From Mycobacterium sp. Z3061 (GTDB lineage Bacteria; Actinomycetota; Actinomycetes; Mycobacteriales; Mycobacteriaceae): a DNA stretch of 64,000 bases. Below are positions 1 to 12,000 of the stretch, in pieces; the first letter of the stretch is position 1, and each line of letters begins with the position of its first letter. The stretch is taken from contig NZ_CP134062.1 in NCBI RefSeq assembly GCF_031583025.1, positions 186,001 to 250,000 of the forward strand, given 5' to 3'. The notes under the pieces were generated by a model. That model was not told where the DNA came from. It searched no databases and saw only the letters and a list, made by a program, of their open reading frames with translations. Both the position numbers and the translations under genes were made by a program.

Positions 1-3000
1 TCGAAACGCCCACGGTCGCCGGGCTGGCGACCCGCATTGGTGTGGGTGGGGGTGGGCTGGCGCCGTTGGTGGCGGTGCAGCGGCCGGCGGTGGTGCCGTT
101 GTCGTTTGCCCAGTCCCGGTTGTGGTTCTTGGAGCAGTTGCAGGGGCCGTCGCCGGTTTACAACATCCCGGCGGCGGTGCGGCTGAGCGGGCGGGTGGAT
201 GCCGGCGCGCTGGGCGCGGCTCTGGCTGATGTGGTGGGTCGTCAGGAAAGTCTGCGCACAGTGTTCCCCGCAGCCGACGGGATTGCGCGCCAACTGGTCA
301 TCCCCGCCGAGCAGGCCGATTTCGGGTGGGAGGTCGTCGACGCCACCGGCTGGCCGGCAGACCGGTTGGGTGAGGCGATCGCCGCGGCGGCGGGTCACCA
401 GTTCGACCTGGCGACCGAGATCCCGCTGCGGGCAGAGCTTTTCCGCCTCGCCGAGGACGAACACGTGCTGGTGGCCGTTGCGCACCATATCGCCGCCGAC
501 GGCTTGTCAATTCCTGTGCTCATACGCGATTTGGGGGTGGCCTATGCGGCCCGGTGCGCTGGGCACGTCCCGGGGTGGGCGCCGCTGGCGGTGCAGTATG
601 TCGATTACACGCTGTGGCAGCGGGCGCAGTTCGGTGATCTGGCCGATCCGCACAGCCTGATTGCTGCGCAGGTGGCCTATTGGGAGCGGGCCCTTGCCGG
701 GTTGCCTGAACGGCTGATGCTGCCCACCGACCGTCCGTATCCGTCGGTGGCCGATTACCGCGGCGCGAGCGTGCCGATCGACTGGCCGGCCGAGTTGCAG
801 CAACAGATGGCCCGGGTGGCCCGGGAACATCATGCGACCAGTTTCATGGTGATGCAGGCGGGGTTGGCGGTGTTGCTGGCCACCTTGAGTGGCAGCACTG
901 ATGTGGCGGTGGGGTTCCCGATCGCCGGGCGCCGCGACCCGGCTCTGGATGAGGTGGTCGGGTTTTTCGTCAACACCCTGGTCCTGCGGGTGGATGTGGC
1001 CGGGGATCCCAGCGTGGCGGAGTTGCTGGCCCGGGTGCAAACGCAGAGCCTGGCCGCCTACGACCACCAGGACGTGCCGTTTGAGTTGCTGGTGGAGCGG
1101 CTGCACCCGGCCCGGTCGCTGGCCCATCACCCGCTGATCCAGGTGATGCTGGCCTGGCAGAACCTCGCCGACCCCACCCACGACCCGGCCGCGCTGGCCA
1201 TGGCCGATCTAGAGGTCACCGCGCTGCCGGTCGACACCCACACCGCCCGCATGGACCTGGTGTTCGCACTAGCCGAACACTTCAGCCCCACCGGTGAACC
1301 CGCCGGGATCGGCGGAACGGTGGAATTCCGCACCGACGTCTATGACACCGAAAGCATCGAAACGCTGATTCGGCGGTTGCGGCGGGTGTTGGAAGCTATG
1401 ACCGCCGATCCCACTCGGCGGCTGTCCTGCATTGATCTGCTCGACGAGGCCGAACACGGGCGCCTCGATCAGTTCGGTAACCGGGCGGTGCTGACCCATC
1501 TGCCCGTGGCGGTGTCGATTCCGGCGTTGTTCGCCGCGCAGGTGGCGCGCGCCCCGCAGGCGGTGGCGATCAGTTGCCAGGGCAGCTGCATGACCTACCG
1601 CGAGGTGGAGGAGTCGGCTAACCGGTTGGCGCACTTGCTGGTTGGTCAGGGTGTGGGGCCGGGGGATGTGGTGGCGCTGCTGTTGGAGCGCTCAGCGCGG
1701 GCGGTCGTGGCGATCCTGGCGGTCCTCAAGACCGGGGCGGCCTACCTGCCGATCGACCCGGGGCTGCCCGACGCGCGGATCGGGTTCATGCTCGCCGACG
1801 CCGCCCCGGTGGCCGCGCTCACCTCGGCGGCCCTGCGGTCGCGGCTGGACGGGTCAGACCTGGCCGTGATCGATATCGATGACCCCGCCGTGAGCAACCA
1901 ACCGGGCACCGCCTTGCCGGGCCCGGCCGCTGAGGATGTGGCGTATCTGATCTACACCTCGGGCACCACTGGTGTGCCCAAGGGGGTGGCGATCACCCAT
2001 CACAACGTGACCCAGCTGCTCGCGTCGCTGCATGCCGATGTCGAGCGTGCGGGGGTGTGGACGCAGTGGCACTCGCTGGTCTTTGACGTGTCGGTTCAGG
2101 AGATCTGGGGTGCGCTGCTCGGTGGTGGGCGGCTGGTGGTGGTGCCTGAGGAGGTGGCGCGTTCACCGCGGGACTTCCACACTGTGCTGGTTGATGAGCG
2201 GGTCGACGTGTTGAGCCAGACCCCGTCTGCCTTGGGCATGTTGTCTCCTTCGGGTTTGGGGTCGGTGGCGTTGCTGGTGGGCGGTGAGGCCTGCCCGCCC
2301 GAGCTGGTGGACCGGTGGGCGCCGGGGCGGGTGATGGTCAACGCCTGCGGCCCGACCGAGATCACGGTGTGGGCGGCGCGCAGCGCGCCGCTGGAACCGG
2401 GGTCGGGGGTCCCCCCGATCGGGTCTCCGGTGGCGGGGGCGGCGTTGTTTGTGCTGGATCGGTGGTTGCGCCCGGTGCCGGTGGGGGTGGTCGGGGAGTT
2501 GTATGTGGCCGGTGCGGGGGTGGGTGTCGGTTATGTAAGACGTGCGGGGTTGACCGGGTCGCGGTTTGTGGCGTGCCCGTTCGGGGCGCCGGGACAACGG
2601 ATGTATCGCAGCGGGGATCTGGTGTGCTGGGGTGCCGACGGGCAGCTGCGCCATGTGGGCCGTGCTGATGAGCAGGTCAAGATCCGCGGCTATCGCATCG
2701 AACTGGGTGAGGTCCGCGCGGCGCTGGCGGGTGTGGATGGGGTGGAGACCGCGGTGGTGGTCGCCCGCGAGGACCGCCCCGGGGATAAGCGCCTCATCGG
2801 CTACGTCACCGGAGACGCCAAACCAGCCGAGATGCGCGCGGCGCTGGCTGAGCGGCTGCCCGGCTATATGGTGCCGGTGGCGGTGGTGGTGCTCGACGCG
2901 TTGCCGTTGACGGTCAACGGCAAACTCGACACGCGTGCGCTGCCCGCCCCCGACTACACAGACAGCGACCACTACCGCGCCCCGGCCACGCCGACCGAGG

Positions 3001-6000
3001 AGATCCTGGCCGGCATCTACGCCCGGGTGCTGGGATTTGAGCCGGTCGGGGCGGATGATTCGTTTTTCGAATTGGGTGGGGATTCGCTGTCGGCGATGCG
3101 CCTGATCGCCGCGGTCAACACCAGTTTGGATAGCGCTCTTTCGGTGCGTGCGGTGTTCGAAACGCCCACGGTCGCCGGGCTGGCGACCCGCATTGGTGTG
3201 GGTGGGGGTGGGCTGGCGCCGTTGGTGGCGGTGCAGCGGCCGGCGGTGGTGCCGTTGTCGTTTGCCCAGTCCCGGTTGTGGTTCCTGGGGCAGTTGCAGG
3301 GCCCGTCGGCGGTTTACAACCTCCCGGCGGCGGTGCGGCTGAGCGGCCGGGTGGATACCGGGGCGCTGGGTGTCGCGCTGGCTGATGTGGTGGCCCGGCA
3401 CGAGAGTTTGCGCACCCTGTTCCCCGCACCGCAGGGCATACCCCAGCAGCAGGTGGTGCCTGTCGAGGCGGCCGATGTCGGCTGGCAGGTCATCGACGCG
3501 ACCGGCTGGCCGGCCGGGCGGTTGGGTGAGGCGATCGCCGCGGTGGCCGCTCACGGGTTCGACCTGGCGGCCGAGATCCCGCTGCGGGCACAGTTGTTGC
3601 GCCTGGGCGAGGAGGAGTACGTGTTGGTGGCGGTGGCCCATCACATCGCCGCCGACGGGTTGTCGATCCCTCCGCTGCTGCGCGATCTGAGCATCGCCTA
3701 TAGCGCCCGCTGTGCCGGACACGCCCCGGGGTGGGCGCCGCTGGCGGTGCAGTACGCCGATTACACGCTGTGGCAGCGGGCGCAGTTCGGGGATCTGGAG
3801 GACCCCGGCAGCCGTATCGCGACCCAGCTGGGCTACTGGCAGCAGACCCTGGCCGGGCTGCCTGAGCGGCTGGCGCTGCCCACCGACCGGCCCTATCCGC
3901 CGGTCGCCGACTATCGCGGCGCCAGCCTAAAGGTCCATTGGCCGCCCGAGCTGCAAGTGCAGGTTCGTGACCTGGCCCGCGAGCATCATGCGACCAGTTT
4001 CATGGTGATCCAGGCCGGGTTGGCGGTGTTGCTGGCCACCTTGAGTGGCAGCACTGATGTGGCGGTGGGGTTCCCGATCGCCGGGCGCCGCGACCCGGCT
4101 CTGGATGAGGTGGTCGGGTTTTTCGTCAACACCCTGGTCCTGCGGGTGGATGTGGCCGGTGATCCCAGCGTGGCGGAGTTGCTGGCCCGGGTGCAAACGC
4201 GCAGCCTGGCCGCCTACGACCACCAGGATGTGCCGTTTGAGTTGCTGGTGGAGCGGCTGCACCCGGCCCGGTCGCTGGCTCATCACCCGCTGATCCAGGT
4301 GATGCTGGCCTGGCAGAACCTCGCCGACCCCACCCACCACCTCGCTCCCGGACTGGCGTTGGGGGACCTGCAGCTCACCGCGCTGCCGGTCGACACCCAC
4401 ACCGCCCGCATGGACCTGGTGTTCTCACTAGCCGAACACTTCAGCCCCACCGGTGAACCCGCCGGGATCGGCGGCACGGTGGAATTCCGCACCGACGTCT
4501 ATGACACCGAAAGCATCCAAACCCTGATCCAGCGCCTGCACCGAGTGCTGGTGGCGATGACCACCGACCCCACCGCGCGGCTGTCCTGCATCGATCTGCT
4601 CGATGAGGCCGAACACACCCGCCTCGATCTACTCGGCCACCGCGGCGTGCTGACCGCGCCCACACCCCCACCGACATCGATCCCGGCGCTGTTCGCCGCA
4701 CAAGCCGCGCGCGCCCCGCAGGCGGTGGCGATCAGCTGCCAAGGCCACACCATGACCTACCGCGACCTCGACCAGGCCGCTAACCGGTTGGCGCACTTGC
4801 TGGCTGGCCAGGGTGTGGGGCCGGGGGATGTGGTGGCGCTGCTGTTGGAGCGCTCAGCGCGGGCGGTCGTGGCGATCCTGGCGGTGCTTAAGACCGGGGC
4901 GGCCTACCTGCCGATCGATCCGGGGCTGCCCGACGCGCGGATCGGGTTCATGCTCGCCGATGCCGCCCCGGTGGCCGCGGCCACCACCATTGGGTTGGCT
5001 GATCGACTCGACGGGTTCGAGGGGGCGGTGATCGATGTCGCCGATCCCCGCGTCGATGCCCAGTCCAGCGCCGCTTTGCCGGGCCCGGCTGCTGAGGATG
5101 TGGCGTATCTGATCTACACCTCGGGCAGTACTGGGGTGCCCAAGGGGGTGGCGATCACCCACCGCAACGTTGTCGAGTTCATCGGCTCCCTCAAGGATGC
5201 AGATTTCGGCCCGGGACCGGGGCAGGTGTGGGCGCAGGGGCATTCGTTGAGCTTTGACGCCTCGGTGGAGGAGATCTGGGGCGCGCTGCTCGGGGGTGGT
5301 CGGTTGGTGGTGGTGGCTGAGGAGGTGGCCCGCTCCCCGCAGGATTTGCATGCCCTGTTAGTGGATGAGCGGGTCGATGTGTTGAGTCAGACCCCGTCGG
5401 CTTTGGGTGTGTTGTCTGCTTCGGGGTTGGGGTCGGTGGCGGTGCTGGTGGCTGGTGAGCCCTGCCCGCCCGAGCTGGTGGATCGGTGGGCGCCGGGGCG
5501 GGTGATGGTCAACGCCTACGGCCCGACCGAGACCACGGTGTGTGCGACGCGCAGCGCGGCGCTGGCGGCGGGGTCGGGGGTCCCGCCGATCGGGTCGCCG
5601 ATTTCACCAGCGGCGGTGTTTGTGCTGGATCGGTGGTTGCGTCCGGTGCCGGTGGGGGTGGTCGGGGAGTTGTATATCGCCGGCGCTGGGGTGGGTCTGG
5701 GGTATTGGCGGCGGGCGGGGTTGAGCGGGTCGCGGTTTGTGGCGTGCCCGTTCGCCGGCGCCGGAACGCGGATGTATCGCAGCGGGGATCTGGTGCGCTG
5801 GCGTGCTGATGGGCAGCTCGATTACCTGGGGCGCGCTGATGAGCAGGTCAAGATCCGCGGCTACCGCATCGAGTGCGGCGAGGTCCGGTCCGCCCTGGCC
5901 GGGCTGGCCGGGGTGGAGCAGGCCGCGGTCATCGCCCGCGAGGACCGCCCCGGCGATCAGCGCCTGGTGGGCTATGTCACCGGGACGGTGGAGCCGGCGG

Positions 6001-9000
6001 TGTTGCGCACCACCCTGGCCGAGCGGTTGCCGGGCTATATGGTTCCCGCGGCGGTGGTGGTGCTCGACGCGTTGCCGTTGACGGTCAACGGCAAACTCGA
6101 CACCCGTGCGCTGCCGGCCCCCGACTACACAGACAGCGACCACTACCGCGCCCCGGTCACCCAGGCCGAGGAGATCCTGGCTGGTATCTATGCCCAGGTG
6201 TTGGGGCTGGAGCGGGTGGGGGTTGATGATTCGTTTTTCGATTTGGGTGGGGACAGCATTGCGGCGATGCGCCTGATTGCGGCGGTCAACACGGCCGTGG
6301 ATGGCGGTGTGTCGGTGCGTGCGGTGTTTGAGGCGCCCACGGTGGCGGGGTTGGCGGCCCGTATTGGTGTGGGTGGGGGTGGGTTGGCGCCGTTGGTGGC
6401 GGTGCGGCGGCCGGCGGTGGTGCCGTTGTCGTTTGCCCAGTCCCGGTTGTGGTTCTTGGAGCAGTTGCAGGGGCCGTCGCCGGTTTACAACATCCCGGCG
6501 GCGGTGCGGCTGAGCGGGCGGGTGGATGCCGGCGCGCTGGGTGCGGCGCTGGCTGATGTGGTGGCCCGGCAGGAGAGTCTGCGCACTGTGTTCCCTTCCC
6601 CCGAGGGAATACCCCAGCAGTTGCTGGTGGCGCCGGAAGCGGCTGATTTTGGTTGGCAGGTTGTTGATGCTGTCGGTTGGTCGGCGGAGCGGTTGGGTGG
6701 GGCGATCGCCGCGGTGGCCGGTCATGGGTTTGATCTGGCGGCTGAGGTTCCGTTGCGGGCGCAGCTGTTCCGGCTTGCCGAGGATGAGCTGGTGTTGGTG
6801 GTGGTGGTCCATCACATCGCCGCTGATGGCTGGTCGATTGCCCCGCTGCTGCGCGATCTGAGCACCGCCTATAGCGCCCGGTGTGCCGGACACGCGCCGG
6901 GGTGGGCGCCGTTGGCGGTGCAGTATGCCGATTACACGGTGTGGCAGCGGGCGCAGCTCGGTGAGGTGGGCGACCCCGGCAGCCGTATCGCGGCTCAGTT
7001 GGGGTATTGGGAGCAGGTGTTGGCGGGGTTGCCTGAGCGGGTGGCGCTGCCTACGGATCGGCCGTATCCGGCGGTGGCTGATTACCGTGGTGCGCGGGTG
7101 GGGATCGACTGGCCGCCGGAGCTGCAGCGGCAGGTTCGTGATCTGGCCCGTGAGCATCATGTGACCAGTTTTATGGTGATGCAGGCGGGGTTGGCGGTGT
7201 TGCTGGCCACCTTGAGTGGCAGCACTGATGTGGCGGTGGGGTTCCCGATCGCTGGGCGCCGCGATCCGGCTTTGGAGGAGTTGGTCGGGTTTTTCGTCAA
7301 CACCTTGGTGTTGCGGGTGGATCTGGCTGGTGATCCCAGCGTGGCGGAGTTGCTGGGCCAGGTGCGTCAGCGCAGTGTGGCTGCTTTTGACAACCAGGAT
7401 GTGCCTTTCGAGTTGCTGGTGGAGCGGCTCAATCCGGCGCGTTCGTTGGCGCATCATCCGCTGGTTCAGGTGGTGTTGTCCTGGCACAACCTGCCCGGTC
7501 AGACCGACCCGGTGGAGTTGGGGGAGGTGGAGCTGACGCCGGTGCCGGTCGAGGCCGGTACCGCCCGCACGGATCTGGATTTCTTCCTTGATGAGCGCTG
7601 GGATGAGGCCGGTGCGCCCGCGGGGATCGGTGGGGTGGTGGAGTTTCGCACCGATGTGTTCGACGCGGCCAGCATCGAAGTGCTGGTGGAGCGGTTGCGG
7701 CGGGTGTTGGTGGCGATGGCCGCCGATCCCACCGCGCGGCTGTCCTGCATCGATGTGCTCGATGAGGCCGAGCACACCCGCCTGGATCGGCTCGGCCACC
7801 GCCGCGTGCTGACCGCACCCGTATCCCCACCGACATCGGTCCCGGCGCTGTTCGCCGCGCAGGTCGAACGCGCCCCGCAGGCGGTGGCGATCAGCTGCCA
7901 AGGCCACACCATGACCTACCGCGACCTCGACCAGGCCGCTAACCGGTTGGCGCACCTGCTGGCCGACCACGGCGCACGCCCCGGACAGTATGTGGCGCTG
8001 CTGCTTCCGCGCTCAGCGGGGGCGGTCGTGGCGATGCTGGCGGTGCTCAAGACCGGGGCGGCCTACCTGCCGATCGATCCGGGGCTGCCCGACGCGCGGA
8101 TCGGGTTCATGCTCGCCGACGCCGCCCCGGTGGCCGCGCTCACCACCGCCGCGCTGGCCGACCGGTTGGCCGGGTTGGACGTGGCGGTGATCGATGTCGC
8201 CGATCCCCGCATCGATGCCCAGTCCAGCGCCGCTTTGCCGGGCCCGGCTGCTGAGGATGTGGCGTATCTGATCTACACCTCGGGCAGTACTGGGGTGCCG
8301 AAGGGGGTGGCGATCACCCACCGCAACGTTGTCGAGTTCATCGGCTCCCTCAAGGATGCAGATTTCGGCTCGGGACCGGGGCAGGTGTGGGCGCAGGGGC
8401 ATTCGTTGAGCTTTGACGCCTCGGTGGAGGAGATCTGGGGCGCGCTGCTCGGGGGTGGTCGGTTGGTGGTGGTGGCTGAGGAGGTGGCCCGCTCCCCGGC
8501 GGATTTGCATGCCCTGTTAGTGGATGAGCGGGTCGATGTGTTGAGTCAGACCCCGTCGGCTTTGGGTGTGTTGTCTGCTTCGGGGTTGGGGTCGGTGGCG
8601 GTGCTGGTGGCTGGTGAGCCCTGCCCGCCCGAGCTGGTGGATCGGTGGGCGCCGGGGCGGGTGATGGTCAACGCCTACGGCCCGACCGAGACCACGGTGT
8701 GTGCGACGCGCAGCGCGGCGCTGGCGGCGGGGTCGGGGGTCCCGCCGATCGGGTCGCCGATTTCACCAGCGGCGGTGTTTGTGCTGGATCGGTGGTTGCG
8801 TCCGGTGCCGGTGGGGGTGGTCGGGGAGTTGTATATCGCCGGCGCTGGGGTGGGTCTGGGGTATTGGCGGCGGGCGGGGTTGAGCGGGTCGCGGTTTGTG
8901 GCGTGCCCGTTCGCCGGCGCCGGAACGCGGATGTATCGCAGCGGGGATCTGGTGCGCTGGCGTGCTGATGGGCAGCTCGATTACCTGGGGCGCGCTGATG

Positions 9001-12000
9001 AGCAGGTCAAGATCCGCGGCTACCGCATCGAATGCGGCGAAGTCCGCGCCGCCCTGGCCGGGCTGGCCGGGGTGGATGCCGCGGTGGTGATTGCCCGCGA
9101 GGACCGCCCCGGCGATCAGCGCCTGGTCGGTTACGTCACCGCGACGGCCACCGGGGCGGTGGAGCCGGCGGCGTTGCGGGCGGCGCTGGCTGAGCGGCTG
9201 CCCGACTATATGGTGCCGGTGGCGGTGGTGGTGCTCGACGCGTTGCCGCTGACCCCGACCGGCAAACTCGACACCGGTGCGCTGCCGGCCCCTGAGTACC
9301 GAGACGGTGAGCGGTATCGCGCCCCGGCCACCCAGGTCGAGGAGATCCTGGCCGGTATTTATGCCCGTGTTCTGGGTGTGGAGCGGGTCGGGGTTGATGA
9401 CTCCTTCACCGTGCTGGGTGGGGATTCGTTGTCGGCGATGCGCTTGATCGTGGCGGTCAACAAGGCCTGCAACGCTGACCTTGGGGTGCGTGCGGTGTTC
9501 GAAACGCCCACGGTCGCGGGGTTGGCGGCCCGGATTGGTGTGGGTGGGGGTGGGTTGGCGCCGTTGGTGGCGGTGCAGCGGCCGGCGGTGGTGCCGTTGT
9601 CGTTTGCTCAGTCTCGGTTGTGGTTCCTGGGGCAGTTGCAGGGCCCGTCGGCGGTTTACAACCTGCCGGTGGCGGTGCGGCTGAACGGCCGGGTGGATAC
9701 CGGGGCGCTGGGTGTCGCGCTGGCTGATGTGGTGGCCCGGCACGAGAGTTTGCGCACCCTGTTCCCCGCACCGCAGGGCATACCTCAGCAGCAGGTGGTG
9801 CCTGTCGAGGCGGCCGATGTCGGCTGGCAGGTCATCGACGCGACCGGCTGGCCGGCCGGGCGGTTGGGTGAGGCGATCGCCGCGGTGGCCGCTCACGGGT
9901 TCGACCTGGCGGCCGAGATCCCGCTGCGGGCACAGTTGTTGCGCCTGGGCGAGGAGGAGTACGTGTTGGTGGCGGTGGCCCATCACATCGCCGCCGACGG
10001 GTTGTCGATCCCTCCGCTGCTGCGCGATCTGAGCATCGCCTATAGCGCCCGCTGTGCCGGACACGCCCCGGGGTGGGCGCCGCTGGCGGTGCAGTACGCC
10101 GATTACACGCTGTGGCAGCGGGCGCAGTTCGGGGATCTGGAGGACCCCGGCAGCCGTATCGCGACCCAGCTGGGCTACTGGCAGCAGACCCTGGCCGGGC
10201 TGCCTGAGCGGCTGGCGCTGCCCACCGACCGGCCCTATCCGCCGGTCGCCGACTATCGCGGCGCCAGCCTAAAGGTCCATTGGCCGCCCGAGCTGCAAGT
10301 GCAGGTTCGTGACCTGGCCCGCGAGCATCATGCGACCAGTTTCATGGTGATCCAGGCCGGGTTGGCGGTGTTGCTGGCCACCTTGAGTGGCAGCACTGAT
10401 GTGGCGGTGGGGTTCCCGATCGCCGGGCGCCGCGACCCGGCTCTGGATGAGGTGGTCGGGTTTTTCGTCAACACCCTGGTCCTGCGGGTCGATGTGGCCG
10501 GTGATCCCAGCGTGGCGGAGTTGCTGGCCCGGGTGCAAACGCAGAGCCTGGCCGCCTACGACCACCAGGATGTGCCGTTTGAGTTGCTGGTGGAGCGGCT
10601 GCACCCGGCCCGGTCGCTGGCCCATCACCCGCTGGTTCAGGTGATGCTGGCCTGGCAGAACCTCGCCGACCCCACCCAGCACCTCGCTCCCGGACTGGCG
10701 TTGGGGGATCTGCAGGTCACCGCGCTGCCGGTCGACACCCACACCGCCCGCATGGACCTGGTGTTCTCACTAGCCGAACACTGGGGCGAGGACGGACAGC
10801 CCGCGGGGATCGGCGGCACGGTGGAGTTCCGCACCGACGTCTATGACACCGAAAGCATCCAAACCCTGATCCAGCGGCTACAGAAGGTGTTGGTGGCGAT
10901 GACCACCGACCCCACCGCGCGGCTGTCGTGCATCGATCTGCTCGACCAGGCCGAACACATCCGCCTCGATCTACTCGGCCACCGCGGCGTGCTGACCGCA
11001 CCCACACCCCCACCGACATCGATCCCGGCGCTGTTCGCCGCGCAAGCCGCGCGCGCCCCGCAAGCGGTGGCGATCAGCTGCCAAGGCCACACCATGACCT
11101 ACCGCGACCTCGACCAGGCCGCTAACCGGTTGGCCCACCTGCTGGCCGACCACGGCGCACGCCCCGGACAGTATGTGGCGCTGCTGCTTCCGCGCTCAGC
11201 GCAAGCGATCGTGGCGATCCTGGCCGTCCTGAAAACCGGGGCGGCCTACCTACCCATCGACCCCACCCTGCCCGCGGCCCGGATCCGGTTCATGCTCACC
11301 GACACCACCCCAATCGCCGCGCTCACCTCGGCGGCCCTGCGGTCACGGCTGACCGGATCAGACCTGGCCGTGGTCGATGTCGAGGACTCTCGCATCAGGG
11401 ACTGCCCCGCCACGGGCCTGCCAGCACCGGCACCGTCAGACATCGCCTACCTGATCTACACCTCAGGCACCACCGGCAACCCCAAAGCCGTAGCCATCAC
11501 CCACCACAACATCACCCGACTGTTCGACTCACTGGATCCCCATTTAGGAGCGCGGGCGTGGGCGCAATGTCGTTCGTATGCGTTTGACGCCTCAGTTGAA
11601 GAGATCTGGGCTGCGTTGTTGCAGGGTGGGCGGCTGGTGGTGATACCCGAGGAGGTGGCCGGCTCACCAGCAGACTTCCACGCTTTGCTGATGGCTGAGC
11701 AGGTCAGCGTGCTCAGTCAGACCCCGTCGGCGGTGGGGGCGTTGCCGTTACAGGGGTTGGAGTCGGTGGCTTTGCTAGTGGCTGGTGAGACCTGCCCGGT
11801 CGAGCTGATGGACCGGTGGTCGCCGGGGCGGGTGATGGTCAACGAATACGGCCCGACCGAGACCACGGTGCGTGCGTCCAGAAGCGCGCCGCTGGTGGCG
11901 GGAATGGGCGCTCCCCCGATCGGGTCACCGGTGCCGGGGGCGGCGTTGTTTGTGCTGGATCGGTGGTTGCGTCCGGTGCCCGTGGGGGTGGTCGGGGAGT

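Noticed and set aside
42..44. GTG at 42 as the start of the NRPS gene
   Set aside because: The same frame is open upstream and encodes the end of a PCP identical to that of M1, so the GTG is internal.
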